36,189 nucleotides of DNA from an uncultured Lachnospira sp. (GTDB lineage: Bacteria > Bacillota > Clostridia > Lachnospirales > Lachnospiraceae), in the NCBI GenBank assembly GCA_910585095.1, contig CAJUBU010000003.1, positions 1-36,189 of the forward strand, read 5' to 3'. This document shows, one piece after another, positions 1 through 8,288 of this stretch (its first letter is position 1; each line of letters begins with the position of its first letter). A program made the position numbers and the translations under genes. Under the pieces are notes generated by a model. It had not been told where the DNA came from. It ran no database searches and saw only the letters and a list, made by a program, of their open reading frames with translations.

Positions 1-17
1 CAGAGAACGACAGAACG

Positions 18-61
18 CAAAAAAGCCGCTTACTCTTAAAAATCAATAAGAATAAGCGGCT
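18..61 (-). terminator. Intrinsic terminator (minus strand)
   Basis: Arms 24-37 and 48-61 pair over 14 bp with one mismatch around a 10-nt loop. Read on the minus strand the stem is followed directly by six T (18-23). It would end transcripts coming from the decayed frame at 74-226 or from the HNH-like gene. Confidence 0.75.
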
Positions 62-73
62 CTGTGATGTGCC

Positions 74-226
74 TTAGACATATTCAATTTTCATTCTCTT
101 TACTGGTGCATTTACGACCTTAAATATCAATTCGTCAACGCAGTCCGTATATCTGCCTTGTTGTATGAGTTGGTTTTTCAATTCTATAATATTATAAATT
201 TCTATATTAGCAATAATTTTACTGTT
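74..226 (-). pseudogene. C-terminal remnant of an unidentified protein
   Basis: A 50-codon open stretch on the minus strand ends in TAA at 74-76. It is bounded upstream by an in-frame TAG at 227-229 and has no start codon with a ribosome binding site. Its translation ends ...LIFKVVNAPVKRMKIEYV, which has protein-like composition compared with the very AT-rich DNA upstream (230-334), where I see nothing else. The intrinsic terminator lies 12 nt past its stop, which suits a genuine gene end. I infer the tail of a gene whose front was deleted, possibly from a mobile element, but I do not recognise the family. A chance open frame remains possible. Confidence 0.3.
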
Positions 227-334
227 CTAAATATCGTATCGGAATTTTTGACTGATTATAATCTATAGATTTATAGTTATTATAGCTTAAAAATATTTTA
301 AAATACCTTTTATGAATTTAGCCCAGAACTTCCA

Positions 335-1234
335 TTACTTATCTGAGATTTTGTCCTTTAAATTCATATCATTTATCCAATCTTGAAAAATAGAATACTT
401 TTTTACATCCTCTCCAGCAGATTTTATTCTATCCTCTGCTTTCCTTTGCTGCGCTACACTCATAGTTTCAGCAGCTTTCTTTGCTGTTTCCATGATATGT
501 ATTAATTCATTCCCAAAAACGCTTTGTATCTGCTGATTTTTCGCTTCAATACGTCCTACACCATTCACAATTTCTGTATTATTCCATACTTCATTCTGCC
601 CTCTATGATAAAGCGTAACAAGTATTATCCCTAACATATTAGTTAGAGTTCCATAGGTCTTTTCACTCTCATAACAAAAAGTATAACTACCTATTCCTCT
701 ATGAAAAGTCTCATGTGGTTTCAAATCTACAAAATCTTTTGCTCCAGTAGACAATTCTTGTATATCGTCAAAGAAAAAAATGTGATTTTCTATTTTCCCT
801 AAATCACTGCGTTTTCCTTGTAAAAAATCACTCATTATTTTTTCAGATTTAATCAAACATTCCAATGCATCTATCCCAACCACTGAATGTTCAACAAAAT
901 CTAAAATATCTAAATAAAGACTTCTCCAATTTACAGAGGTTATAAAATAAGCCAGATTTTTATCATATTCAAAAATCGCTTTTTCCTTTTTTAAATAAGG
1001 ATGAAATACTTTATTAGCAAACCACGTTTCTTTCTCACTAAATAAATCTTCACAGTTCCCACATAACATATACAATTTTTCGCTATCCTGTATTGTTTTG
1101 TTAGGATTCTCTGTACTTCTAATATTACCTATTGCTGTTTTCTTTAATGTTCTCACTGCCATCTTGGGTACAGTATGGCTCAATTCCAACTCTGTTTCAT
1201 TTCCACACAATGCACATTTTGTTAAGTTATACAT
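335..1234 (-). CDS. HNH-like zinc-finger protein of unknown function
   Basis: Predicted 299 aa. ATG at 1232-1234 is chosen over the one 17 codons upstream because AGAGGTG (1241-1247) sits 6 nt before it. The N-terminus shows C7-x2-C10, His20 in an LSH motif, and C58-x2-C61, the layout of treble-clef/HNH domains (two CxxC knuckles with a conserved His after the first). The final catalytic His/Asn of a canonical HNH nuclease is not evident after the second knuckle. The rest (residues 80-299) is alpha/beta and matches nothing I recognise; there is no signal peptide or membrane segment. The gene lies between decayed sequence on both sides and the 3' end of rlmD, so I infer it is accessory cargo. 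A nuclease or defence role is possible but unproven. Confidence 0.6.
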   Translation of the reverse strand: MYNLTKCALCGNETELELSHTVPKMAVRTLKKTAIGNIRSTENPNKTIQDSEKLYMLCGNCEDLFSEKETWFANKVFHPYLKKEKAIFEYDKNLAYFITSVNWRSLYLDILDFVEHSVVGIDALECLIKSEKIMSDFLQGKRSDLGKIENHIFFFDDIQELSTGAKDFVDLKPHETFHRGIGSYTFCYESEKTYGTLTNMLGIILVTLYHRGQNEVWNNTEIVNGVGRIEAKNQQIQSVFGNELIHIMETAKKAAETMSVAQQRKAEDRIKSAGEDVKKYSIFQDWINDMNLKDKISDK

Positions 1235-1240
1235 TTCAAT

Positions 1241-1247
1241 CACCTCT
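1241..1247 (-). promoter_or_regulatory. Ribosome binding site deciding the HNH-like gene start
   Basis: AGAGGTG on the minus strand, 6 nt before the ATG at 1232-1234. No comparable site precedes the upstream ATG at 1283-1285. Confidence 0.6.
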
Positions 1248-1285
1248 GGACATATTTCTCTATCTATTTTATCACACCCTTTCAA

Positions 1286-1555
1286 GTATTTCTATTTAAA
1301 TAAGCGTACCACTATCTCTAATGATACGCCTATCCCATTCAGTTTCCAAGAGCCTGTTGCCCGCTTTTTATCAGCAAGGTGGACACTACATAGACACGTT
1401 GATTGCGGAAAACCTTTATTTTCCGTTTGTGTTCCCACACCCGATATCAACTACCACCGAAACGTCAAAGTAGTTTTTAAGGTGCTTATTTCGGATTTTT
1501 TCACCCTCCGAAGTGAACATGAAATGCTTCGCAAAGTGCCTAAAATAAAGGATTT
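1286..1555 (-). other. Unexplained relic sequence between HNH-like gene and rlmD
   Basis: These 270 bp carry no intact gene. One minus-strand frame running from the rlmD end contains protein-like segments separated by stops: a segment ending at TGA/TAA 1416-1418 (with the words DVSVVVDIGCGNTNGK) and another ending at 1296-1298 (with NRLLETEWDRRIIRDSG). A different minus frame reads KIKVFRNQRVYVVSTLL. Base composition is visibly richer in G+C than the flanking DNA at 180-330. I infer decayed coding DNA from an inserted element; the family is not recognised. Confidence 0.4.
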
Positions 1556-2959
1556 CTACGAGGTTTTCTTTTGTATCAACACAATAGTCTCCACATGCAC
1601 CGTATGACAAAACTGGTCTACTGGCTGCACTTTCTTCACCTCATACCCCCTGCTTACCAAATACTTCAAATCCCTTGCAAGAGTTGCAGAATCACAACTT
1701 ACATACACAATTCTTTTTGGTGACATCTTGATAATCACATCTAATAAAATTTCATCACACCCCTTTCTTGGCGGGTCAACGACCACCACATCGGGATTTA
1801 AACTTTGTATTGCCTCTTTATTTTGATGGTCACCCATCCCTTTTGTGCTAACTTCTTCATAAAATTGAGGAACAACAACCTCTGCTTTTCCGACAAAAAA
1901 TTGTACATTATGAAAATTGTTTCTCCTCGTATTGTTTCTGGCATTTTCAATAGCTTCAGGTACGACTTCTACTCCATATACTTTTTTTGCATTTGTTGCC
2001 ATAAGCAATGATATGGTTCCAATTCCACAGTATAAATCCCAAACGATTTCTTCTCCGCTTAATTGGGCAAACTCTAGCACTTTTTTATATAATTTTTCAG
2101 TTTGTACAGGATTAACCTGAAAAAAAGATAATGGTGATATTTCATAGGTTATATCACATATGCTGTCTGTAATATGGTCTTGTCCCCATAATGTTTTACA
2201 TTCTTTTCCAAGTATGACGTTGGTCTTATCTCTATTGATGTTTAACATAATAGATTTCATTCCAGAAATGCCTATAAGGTCTTGTATAAGTTTTTCAAAA
2301 TTAGGCAGCTTTGTGCCATTGATAACAAGACACACCATAATTTCACCAGTATGGTATCCATTTCTTATAAGAATATGACGAAGAATACCTTGATGGCTTT
2401 CTTCGTCATATATGCTTATTCTTTGCTCTGTTATATATTTACGAATGGTCTCAAGAATGGTTTGATTTATAGGAGAACCAATTTTACAATCTGTATTGTC
2501 AATAATACAATGTGTTCTTCCTGCATAAAACCCTATGACAACCTTTCCTTCTCTGTCTATGCCTACAGGATATTGCGCCTTATTTCTATAATGATATGGT
2601 GTATCCATTCCAATAACTGGCAAGACTTCTATATCTTTTAAACCGCCAATTTTTTCAAGGTTTTCTTTAACAAGATTTTGTTTATATTGAAGTTGTGACT
2701 GATAATCCATTTGCTGAATTTGACAGCCCCCACACTGCTTTGCAACAGTGCATTCTGGAACAACTCGCTTTTTTGATTTCTCAATAATATCAAGAAGTTT
2801 GCCATACCCATAATTTTTTTTCTCTTTTATAATTTTTGCTTTAACAATATCGCCAACAACAGCATCCTTTACAAATAAAGTATATCCATTGACCTTGCCG
2901 ATTCCCTCCCCATTTGTTCCAATATCATCTATTGTCAATGTAACAATATCATCTTTCAT
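1556..2959 (-). CDS. rlmD: 23S rRNA (uracil-5-)-methyltransferase RlmD/RumA
   Basis: Predicted 467 aa. It methylates C5 of a 23S rRNA uridine (U1939 or U747 type) using SAM. Order: TRAM domain (about 1-57), iron-sulfur cysteines C70-x5-C76-x2-C79 plus the Cys in DNTDC, SAM-binding WDLYCGIGTISLL, then the PPRKG motif and catalytic Cys in VYVSCDSATLARDL, ending in the family tail HTVHVETIVL. ATG at 2957-2959 is preferred to the TTG five codons upstream because AAGGAG (2966-2971) lies 6 nt before it. All four cluster cysteines and the catalytic Cys are present, so it should be active. The gene stops ten codons after HVET, as usual. Its 3' end borders relic DNA; rlmD/rumA ends are integration sites for some Gram-positive integrative elements. 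Confidence 0.93.
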   Translation of the reverse strand: MKDDIVTLTIDDIGTNGEGIGKVNGYTLFVKDAVVGDIVKAKIIKEKKNYGYGKLLDIIEKSKKRVVPECTVAKQCGGCQIQQMDYQSQLQYKQNLVKENLEKIGGLKDIEVLPVIGMDTPYHYRNKAQYPVGIDREGKVVIGFYAGRTHCIIDNTDCKIGSPINQTILETIRKYITEQRISIYDEESHQGILRHILIRNGYHTGEIMVCLVINGTKLPNFEKLIQDLIGISGMKSIMLNINRDKTNVILGKECKTLWGQDHITDSICDITYEISPLSFFQVNPVQTEKLYKKVLEFAQLSGEEIVWDLYCGIGTISLLMATNAKKVYGVEVVPEAIENARNNTRRNNFHNVQFFVGKAEVVVPQFYEEVSTKGMGDHQNKEAIQSLNPDVVVVDPPRKGCDEILLDVIIKMSPKRIVYVSCDSATLARDLKYLVSRGYEVKKVQPVDQFCHTVHVETIVLIQKKTS

Positions 2960-3030
2960 TACATACTCCTTCAACTTACTGCTTCTTTATCTAAGACTAG
3001 AGTTTTCATTATTGTTATTCAAAAACACAT

Positions 3031-3117
3031 ATTCCCACTAAAACAAACAAATTCCTATCTCCCTTGCTTATATCTATACGATATTGAAACGAGGGAGATT
3101 TACTTGATAAGTTTAAA
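3031..3117 (-). repeat. R1 hairpin repeat, copy A
   Basis: Minus-strand sequence resembles copies C and D along its whole length: TTTAAACTTATCAAG, an imperfect stem of CTCCC/GGGAG type, then TTTGTTTGTTTTAGTGGGAA. Its first bases overlap the stop codon of yhaM (3113-3115). It is more diverged than C and D, with a different loop. Confidence 0.65.
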
Positions 3118-4054
3118 CGATTGTTTTCTTTATATTAGAATCAATCCATTTATTATAACCTAACCAATCATTTGTATTTTTTTCCTCACAAGCCTCTCTA
3201 AATATCTCCATCTTTGCATCACAATCATCGGCATATGCTAACGCTAATGCTTCTGCTATGGCAGGTTTTTTGGGTGAACCATACTCTAACATTCGATGAT
3301 GTGCTAAGATACAATGACCAATTTCAGATTTTAATAGTTCTGGAAAATCAGGTATAGTCTTTATTTTATCAACTATCATTTCATATCCTATCACAATATG
3401 TCCCAAAAAATTTCCTTCATCCGTATAATCATTTTTAGGAAATGATGATAATTCTCGAACTTTTCCACAGTCATGCAGCATTGCACAAGAAATTAATAAA
3501 TCTCTATTTAAAAATGGATAATTACGCGCAAAACTGCTGCATAATTTTGTAACGCTCAAACTATGTTCCAACAACCCACCATAAAAACCATGATGAACAG
3601 ATTTACCAGCAGACATGGATTTAAATTTTTGTATAAATTCTTTATCTTCAACAAAAAATGAATTCAATAAGCTTTTAATATATTTATTTTCTATTATTTC
3701 AGAAAATGATAAGAACTGTGCATACATTTCTTCTATATCAAATCTTGAACATGGTATGTAATCAGAAGCAACATATTCAGACTCTTGTGCAACACGTATT
3801 CGTTCTATTTTAAATTGAAATGAACCATTGTAAAGCGTAATTAAACCTGTGGCATGAACATAGTCCAATGCTTCAAAATCATCAATTCCGCCAGAATTTA
3901 AGTCCCATATTTTTCCATCCAACTGACCAGTCTTATCAGCAAGAATAATACTTGCATATTCTTTTCCCGCTTTTGTCATAAGAATGGACTTTGACCTGCA
4001 TATATATACTTCAGATATTCGTTCTCCTTCTTTTAAACTCTCAATATATCTCAT
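3113..4054 (-). CDS. yhaM: 3'-5' exoribonuclease YhaM family (OB fold + HD domain)
   Basis: Predicted 313 aa, the usual length for YhaM/CbfA. It degrades RNA (and DNA) from the 3' end in the cytoplasm. An OB-fold nucleic-acid-binding domain (about 10-90) is followed by an HD hydrolase domain (about 150-285). Metal-binding residues visible are His164 in LLEHSLSV, His194-Asp195 in MLHDCGK, His219 in LGHIV, the His pair in LAHHR, and Asp276/277 in AYADDCDA. AAAGGA precedes the ATG at 4052-4054 at normal distance. It has its own promoter-like sequence at 4169-4198, so it is probably transcribed apart from the HtrA-like gene upstream. Its stop codon is embedded in repeat R1 copy A. Confidence 0.9.
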   Translation of the reverse strand: MRYIESLKEGERISEVYICRSKSILMTKAGKEYASIILADKTGQLDGKIWDLNSGGIDDFEALDYVHATGLITLYNGSFQFKIERIRVAQESEYVASDYIPCSRFDIEEMYAQFLSFSEIIENKYIKSLLNSFFVEDKEFIQKFKSMSAGKSVHHGFYGGLLEHSLSVTKLCSSFARNYPFLNRDLLISCAMLHDCGKVRELSSFPKNDYTDEGNFLGHIVIGYEMIVDKIKTIPDFPELLKSEIGHCILAHHRMLEYGSPKKPAIAEALALAYADDCDAKMEIFREACEEKNTNDWLGYNKWIDSNIKKTIV

Positions 4055-4168
4055 TTTCTATCCTTTCAAAACTATAATTATCTATTTATCAAACAAATAC
4101 TGCAATTCGTTTTGCCGCTTGCTTAAATAATTTTATTTAAACATACAATATTTATTATACTTCATTAC

Positions 4169-4198
4169 ATTATACAACAAAACAAGTTCTATATACAA
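4169..4198 (-). promoter_or_regulatory. Probable sigma-A promoter of yhaM
   Basis: On the minus strand TTGTAT (4193-4198) is separated by 18 nt from a consensus TATAAT (4169-4174), about 115 nt before the yhaM start. Confidence 0.55.
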
Positions 4199-4210
4199 TT
4201 GCTTTTGATA

Positions 4211-4266
4211 TATCCCCACATTAAATTGATAAAATTAAAGCTAAAAACTTCCTTGATAAGGTTCAA
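4211..4266 (-). repeat. R1 repeat, degenerate copy B
   Basis: The minus strand reads TTGAACCTTATCAAGGAAGT, as in R1 copies C and D, and ends with GTGGGGATAT, but the central GC-rich stem is replaced by AT-rich sequence. It starts about 12 nt after the stop codon of the HtrA-like gene. The rest of 4055-4278 is AT-rich and holds the yhaM promoter. Confidence 0.5.
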
Positions 4267-4278
4267 TCACTGTTTCTT

Positions 4279-5508
4279 TTAATTTTGAACAGATGGATTT
4301 ATAACATACAGCAATTCTCTATAATTGTCTCGTCCAGCCCTTTTTACTGTAACATTGATATTTTGACCAGAATCATATTGATACAATTGCTCATTAAATG
4401 ACTGAATTGCCAAAACAGGAGTATGATTTAGTTCTACTATCACATCTCCTGCCTGCAAACCTGCATTGTATGCTGGCGAATCAATAACAACACTTGTTAT
4501 ATATATACCCATAGGCAAATTATATTTTTCAGATATAGAAGGCGTTACATTAGACATTTTTATACCTAAATAATTAACAGGTTTGTTTTCCGTAAGACGC
4601 TCAATCAATACCTTTAAATTAGATACTCCCATAACAGATAAATGGTCTTGTACTGGACTACTTTTACTAATTCCTACAACACTCCCAATATTATTATACA
4701 AAAAACAATAATCCTGCAAATCCATATGAATATCTGTATTTAATATATCATACACATTATCGACAACGCTTTCTGTATCTAATGACACAATTTTTCCAAC
4801 ATTGGCACCAATAATATTGCCTTCAAGTTTTCCAACAGCCACTACTTTATCATTTTCTTGCAACATATACGAATTACCCAACACCGCCACATTATAATCT
4901 ATCTTGTCACTATCTGAAATATTCCTTTTACTTATGGATATAATCGATAATCCACTATCGTTGTCACTTCCTAAAATATTGGCAGGTAAACTTACGGACT
5001 CTCCTATAAGAACATTGCATGTACCCCTTGACGTAACATGATTACTTGTCAAAATAATGATATCATCATTGACATCTCCCACAATCAAACCTACACTCTG
5101 ATTATTTTTATTTTCTTCATTTTGTGGCAATTGTGTTCCATAATCGATAATAACCATAGATTTTAGTGCATTTTCAACAATTTCCTCAATACTTTTTACT
5201 TCTGTAACTCCTTGTGGCTTTGCCTGTCCAATATCAGGGTCACTTTCTTCAACATCATCTCTCATTATATACTCATCTTTGTCTAGTTCAAGATGAATGG
5301 ATGTTTTTGGCGCTTCATTAAATCTTTTGTTAATCATAGGAAATACGATAACCATAACAAAACTTGCAAGAATCCCAAATATTACTGCACATAATGCAAC
5401 CCATAAAATATGAATTAACTTCTTATATTTTTTCTTAGGATTTACAACTATTTTTTCAGTATACAGAGGGAAGTCTTCATTTTCATTAATCACTTGCTTT
5501 TCTTCCAT
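4279..5508 (-). CDS. HtrA/DegP-like membrane-anchored PDZ protein, probable pseudoprotease
   Basis: Predicted 409 aa; AAGGAT precedes the ATG. A short cytoplasmic head is followed by one transmembrane helix (about 31-57), a linker, a trypsin-like S1C domain (about 105-290) and a C-terminal PDZ domain (about 312-400, with YLGI, and AGLQAGDVIVELN). The architecture is that of surface HtrA proteases, which degrade misfolded exported proteins. The catalytic His survives (SNHV, His157). By my alignment the catalytic Asp position (SDNDSGLSII) is Gly186, and the GNSGG serine loop has become LQDYCF with Tyr267 at the Ser position. I infer a non-proteolytic binding or sensing protein at the outer membrane face. 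The frame is intact with no stop or shift, so this is not recent decay. Confidence 0.85.
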   Translation of the reverse strand: MEEKQVINENEDFPLYTEKIVVNPKKKYKKLIHILWVALCAVIFGILASFVMVIVFPMINKRFNEAPKTSIHLELDKDEYIMRDDVEESDPDIGQAKPQGVTEVKSIEEIVENALKSMVIIDYGTQLPQNEENKNNQSVGLIVGDVNDDIIILTSNHVTSRGTCNVLIGESVSLPANILGSDNDSGLSIISISKRNISDSDKIDYNVAVLGNSYMLQENDKVVAVGKLEGNIIGANVGKIVSLDTESVVDNVYDILNTDIHMDLQDYCFLYNNIGSVVGISKSSPVQDHLSVMGVSNLKVLIERLTENKPVNYLGIKMSNVTPSISEKYNLPMGIYITSVVIDSPAYNAGLQAGDVIVELNHTPVLAIQSFNEQLYQYDSGQNINVTVKRAGRDNYRELLYVINPSVQN

Positions 5509-5563
5509 ATTAATCCTTATTTCTATATTGATTTATCTACAAAAAACTTTTATGATTTTTTTA

Positions 5564-5591
5564 ATATTAACGATTCTAACTTTGCATACAA
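5564..5591 (-). promoter_or_regulatory. Possible promoter of the HtrA-like gene
   Basis: Minus strand TTGTAT (5586-5591), 16-nt spacer, TAATAT (5564-5569), about 55 nt before the start codon. Match is only moderate. Confidence 0.35.
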
Positions 5592-5613
5592 CACCATTTT
5601 TTGAGGAAAACTA

Positions 5614-5694
5614 TATCCCCACTGAAACAAGCAAGTCCCCCCCCACTTATGCCTTTGCAGCATTGAAGTGGGGGACTTCCTTGATGAGGTTAAA
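5614..5694 (-). repeat. R1 hairpin repeat, copy C
   Basis: Minus strand: TTTAACCTCATCAAGGAAGT, then CCCCCACTT paired with AAGTGGGGG around an inner ATGC/GCAT hairpin, then GACTTGCTTGTTTCAGTGGG. It lies in the divergent space between the HtrA-like gene and mutS2, next to both candidate promoters. Nearly the same as copy D at 25678-25764. Confidence 0.75.
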
Positions 5695-5719
5695 TTGTAC
5701 ATTTTTCATTTATTATAAT
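5690..5719 (+). promoter_or_regulatory. Possible mutS2 promoter
   Basis: TTAAAT (5690-5695), 18-nt spacer and consensus TATAAT (5714-5719). The -35 half lies in the end of repeat R1 copy C. The 5' leader of about 135 nt contains a small GTGCA/TGCAC hairpin shortly before the ribosome binding site. Confidence 0.45.
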
Positions 5720-5862
5720 CTATATATATGAACATTTTATGTCTTAGCTGTAAATATTGCATTTACCATTTTGTTAAAATGCTGTACAATAAGTTATGCG
5801 CTTGGCTCATTTGCCCACAAGAAATAAAAAACCGTGCAGCATTGCACAGAAATGAGGAAATT

Positions 5863-8226
5863 ATGAATCTAAAGTCATTAAAGACTCTTGAATATAATAA
5901 AATAATTGAAAAACTTGAAACTTTTGCAACCAGTGAAGCTGCTAAAAATAAAGCGCTTTCCTTAATGCCAATGACCGATATTGCTGCTATCAATACGGCG
6001 CTTACCCAAACAAACGATGCACTGTCAAGGGTATATGCTAAAGGTACAATTCCATTTTCTGGCATAACCGATGTAACCGATAGCTTAAAACGCCTTGAAA
6101 TTGGAAGTTCTTTAGGAATTGTTGAGCTTCTTCATATCAGCGCGCTTTTGACTGTAACAGGCATTGCAAAAAATCATTTTGAGGAGACACAAGATTCCCT
6201 AACGAATTATTTTGATTCTCTAGAACCGCTTACACCGCTTAATAATCAAATAAAAATGTGTATTCTTTCAGAAGATGAAATCAGTGATGATGCCAGTCCA
6301 AATTTAAGAGATATACGCCGCAAAATGAAATTGGCAGCCGATAAAATTCATACAGAACTCAATCGAATTTTAAATTCTCCTGGCACTAGAATGTATTTGC
6401 AAGACTATGTAATTACATCAAGACAAGGTCGTTACTGTCTTCCCGTTAAAGCAGAATATAAATCTCAAATATCTGGAATGATACACGACCAATCGGCTAC
6501 AGGTTCTACTTTATTTATTGAACCTGCTACCGTTGTCAAACTAAATAATGATATCCGCGAACTGGAATTGAAAGAACAGGCAGAAATTGAGGCAATTCTT
6601 GCCGCACTAAGCGCCAAAGCAGGCGAATATATTAACGAACTTTCCACCAATTATAACACGATTGTAAAATTGGATTTTATTTTTGCCAAAGCTTTATTGT
6701 CCAAACATTATCATTGTGGGCGACCAATTATAAACGACAGCCATTACATTAATATTAAACAGGGACGCCACCCATTGATTGCACCAAACGAAGTAGTCCC
6801 TATTGATATTTATTTGGGAAAGGATTTTAACTTGCTTATTGTCACAGGTCCCAATACAGGCGGTAAAACAGTCTCTCTTAAAACGGTCGGACTATTGACC
6901 TTGATGGCGCAAGCTGGATTAAATATTCCTGCAATGGAAAATTCAAATATTTCTGTTTTCCATAATATCTATGCCGATATTGGAGATGAACAAAGCATTG
7001 AGCAAAGTTTAAGTACCTTTTCATCACATATGACCAATACAGTGAAAATATTAAATGAAGCCGATGAAAACAGCCTTATTCTTTTTGATGAAATTGGAGC
7101 AGGAACCGACCCCACCGAAGGCGCAGCTCTTGCCATATCCATTTTAGATGATTTGCACACGCGAAATATTACTACAATGGCAACAACACATTACAGCGAA
7201 ATTAAAGTATATGCTATGACAACGAAAGGTGTCTGCAATGCAAGCTGTGAATTTGACGTTGCTTCCCTAAAGCCGACTTATCGTCTATTAATTGGCATAC
7301 CTGGAAAAAGCAACGCCTTTGCCATCTCAAAAAAATTAGGACTTCCTCAATATATTATCGATAATGCCAACACTCATATGAAAGCGGAAGATATCCATTT
7401 TGAGGATTTGTTAAGCGATTTGGAACACAGCCGACTAACCATTGAAAAAGAACAAAAAGAAATTGACTCTTACAAAGAAGAAATTAAAAAATTAAAAGCA
7501 GAATTAAAGGCAAAATCAAAAAAACTTGACGAGCGTACCGACAACATTATACGAAAGGCAAATGAACAAGCGGCTGATATATTAAGAGAAGCAAAAGAAT
7601 TTGCAGACGAAACTATCAAAACCATGAACAAACATGGTATGTCTGTCAAAGAATTAGAAAAACAGCGCAGTGCTGTCCGTGATAAAATGAATAAACGTCA
7701 AGAAAAACTTGCCATTAAACAGCCTGTTGCGAAATCCCGTAAAGCTTCCAATATCTCGGAATTTAAAGAAGGCGTTTATGTACGAATTTTAAGTATGAAT
7801 ATTATTGGTACCATTGCTGGCAAACCTAACCAAAAAGGTGAAGTTAATGTCAATGTTGGCAGCCTTTCTACAAAAGCTATTATCAGTGACCTTGAAATTT
7901 TAGATAATTACAAGACACCAGAAGAAAAGATTTCTACCAAATCAAGTGGTTCTGGCAAAATTCGAATGGCAAAATCTTCCTCTATCTCTTCTGAAATTAA
8001 TCTGTTAGGCTGTACTGTAGATGAAGCCATTTCACGTCTTGACAAATATCTTGACGATGCCTACCTCTCAAAAATAGGCGCTGTACGGATTGTTCATGGA
8101 AAAGGCACAGGAGCTTTACGAAATGCTGTATCTTCTTATTTAAAAGGTATTCCTTATGTGAAAGCATTTCGACTTGGTGTAATTGGTGAGGGTGATTCTG
8201 GTGTAACAATTGTTGAATTTAAATAA
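5863..8226 (+). CDS. mutS2: MutS2 DNA/ribosome-acting ATPase with Smr domain
   Basis: Predicted 787 aa, the normal family length. The ATG at 5863 (GAGGA 4-5 nt upstream, and the family start MNLKSLKTLEY) is preferred to an in-frame ATG 45 codons earlier, whose extra residues are cysteine-rich and not family-like. Order: clamp and lever region, ABC-type ATPase with Walker A GPNTGGKT (about 329) and Walker B LILFDEIGAGTDP (about 405), a long coiled coil (about 480-630, rich in K and E), a KOW-like segment, and a C-terminal Smr domain (about 708-787) with the HGKGTG motif. MutS2 suppresses recombination and, in Bacillus, rescues collided ribosomes. The usual LDLRG of Smr reads NLLGC here. Followed by a two-component system on the same strand. 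Confidence 0.95.
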   Translation: MNLKSLKTLEYNKIIEKLETFATSEAAKNKALSLMPMTDIAAINTALTQTNDALSRVYAKGTIPFSGITDVTDSLKRLEIGSSLGIVELLHISALLTVTGIAKNHFEETQDSLTNYFDSLEPLTPLNNQIKMCILSEDEISDDASPNLRDIRRKMKLAADKIHTELNRILNSPGTRMYLQDYVITSRQGRYCLPVKAEYKSQISGMIHDQSATGSTLFIEPATVVKLNNDIRELELKEQAEIEAILAALSAKAGEYINELSTNYNTIVKLDFIFAKALLSKHYHCGRPIINDSHYINIKQGRHPLIAPNEVVPIDIYLGKDFNLLIVTGPNTGGKTVSLKTVGLLTLMAQAGLNIPAMENSNISVFHNIYADIGDEQSIEQSLSTFSSHMTNTVKILNEADENSLILFDEIGAGTDPTEGAALAISILDDLHTRNITTMATTHYSEIKVYAMTTKGVCNASCEFDVASLKPTYRLLIGIPGKSNAFAISKKLGLPQYIIDNANTHMKAEDIHFEDLLSDLEHSRLTIEKEQKEIDSYKEEIKKLKAELKAKSKKLDERTDNIIRKANEQAADILREAKEFADETIKTMNKHGMSVKELEKQRSAVRDKMNKRQEKLAIKQPVAKSRKASNISEFKEGVYVRILSMNIIGTIAGKPNQKGEVNVNVGSLSTKAIISDLEILDNYKTPEEKISTKSSGSGKIRMAKSSSISSEINLLGCTVDEAISRLDKYLDDAYLSKIGAVRIVHGKGTGALRNAVSSYLKGIPYVKAFRLGVIGEGDSGVTIVEFK

Positions 8227-8288
8227 AATCCTTCTAACAAACAACCAATTTTTGATTATACAAAAACAGAAAGGACGATTACAAGATT

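Noticed and set aside
1098..1607. Plus-strand open frame of 169 codons over the HNH-like gene start and relic
   Set aside because: It is antisense to the HNH-like start and rlmD end, has no ribosome binding site and no recognisable domain.
5728..5862. N-terminal extension of MutS2 by 45 residues
   Set aside because: The added residues are cysteine-rich and unlike the family; GAGGA lies in front of the internal ATG at 5863.
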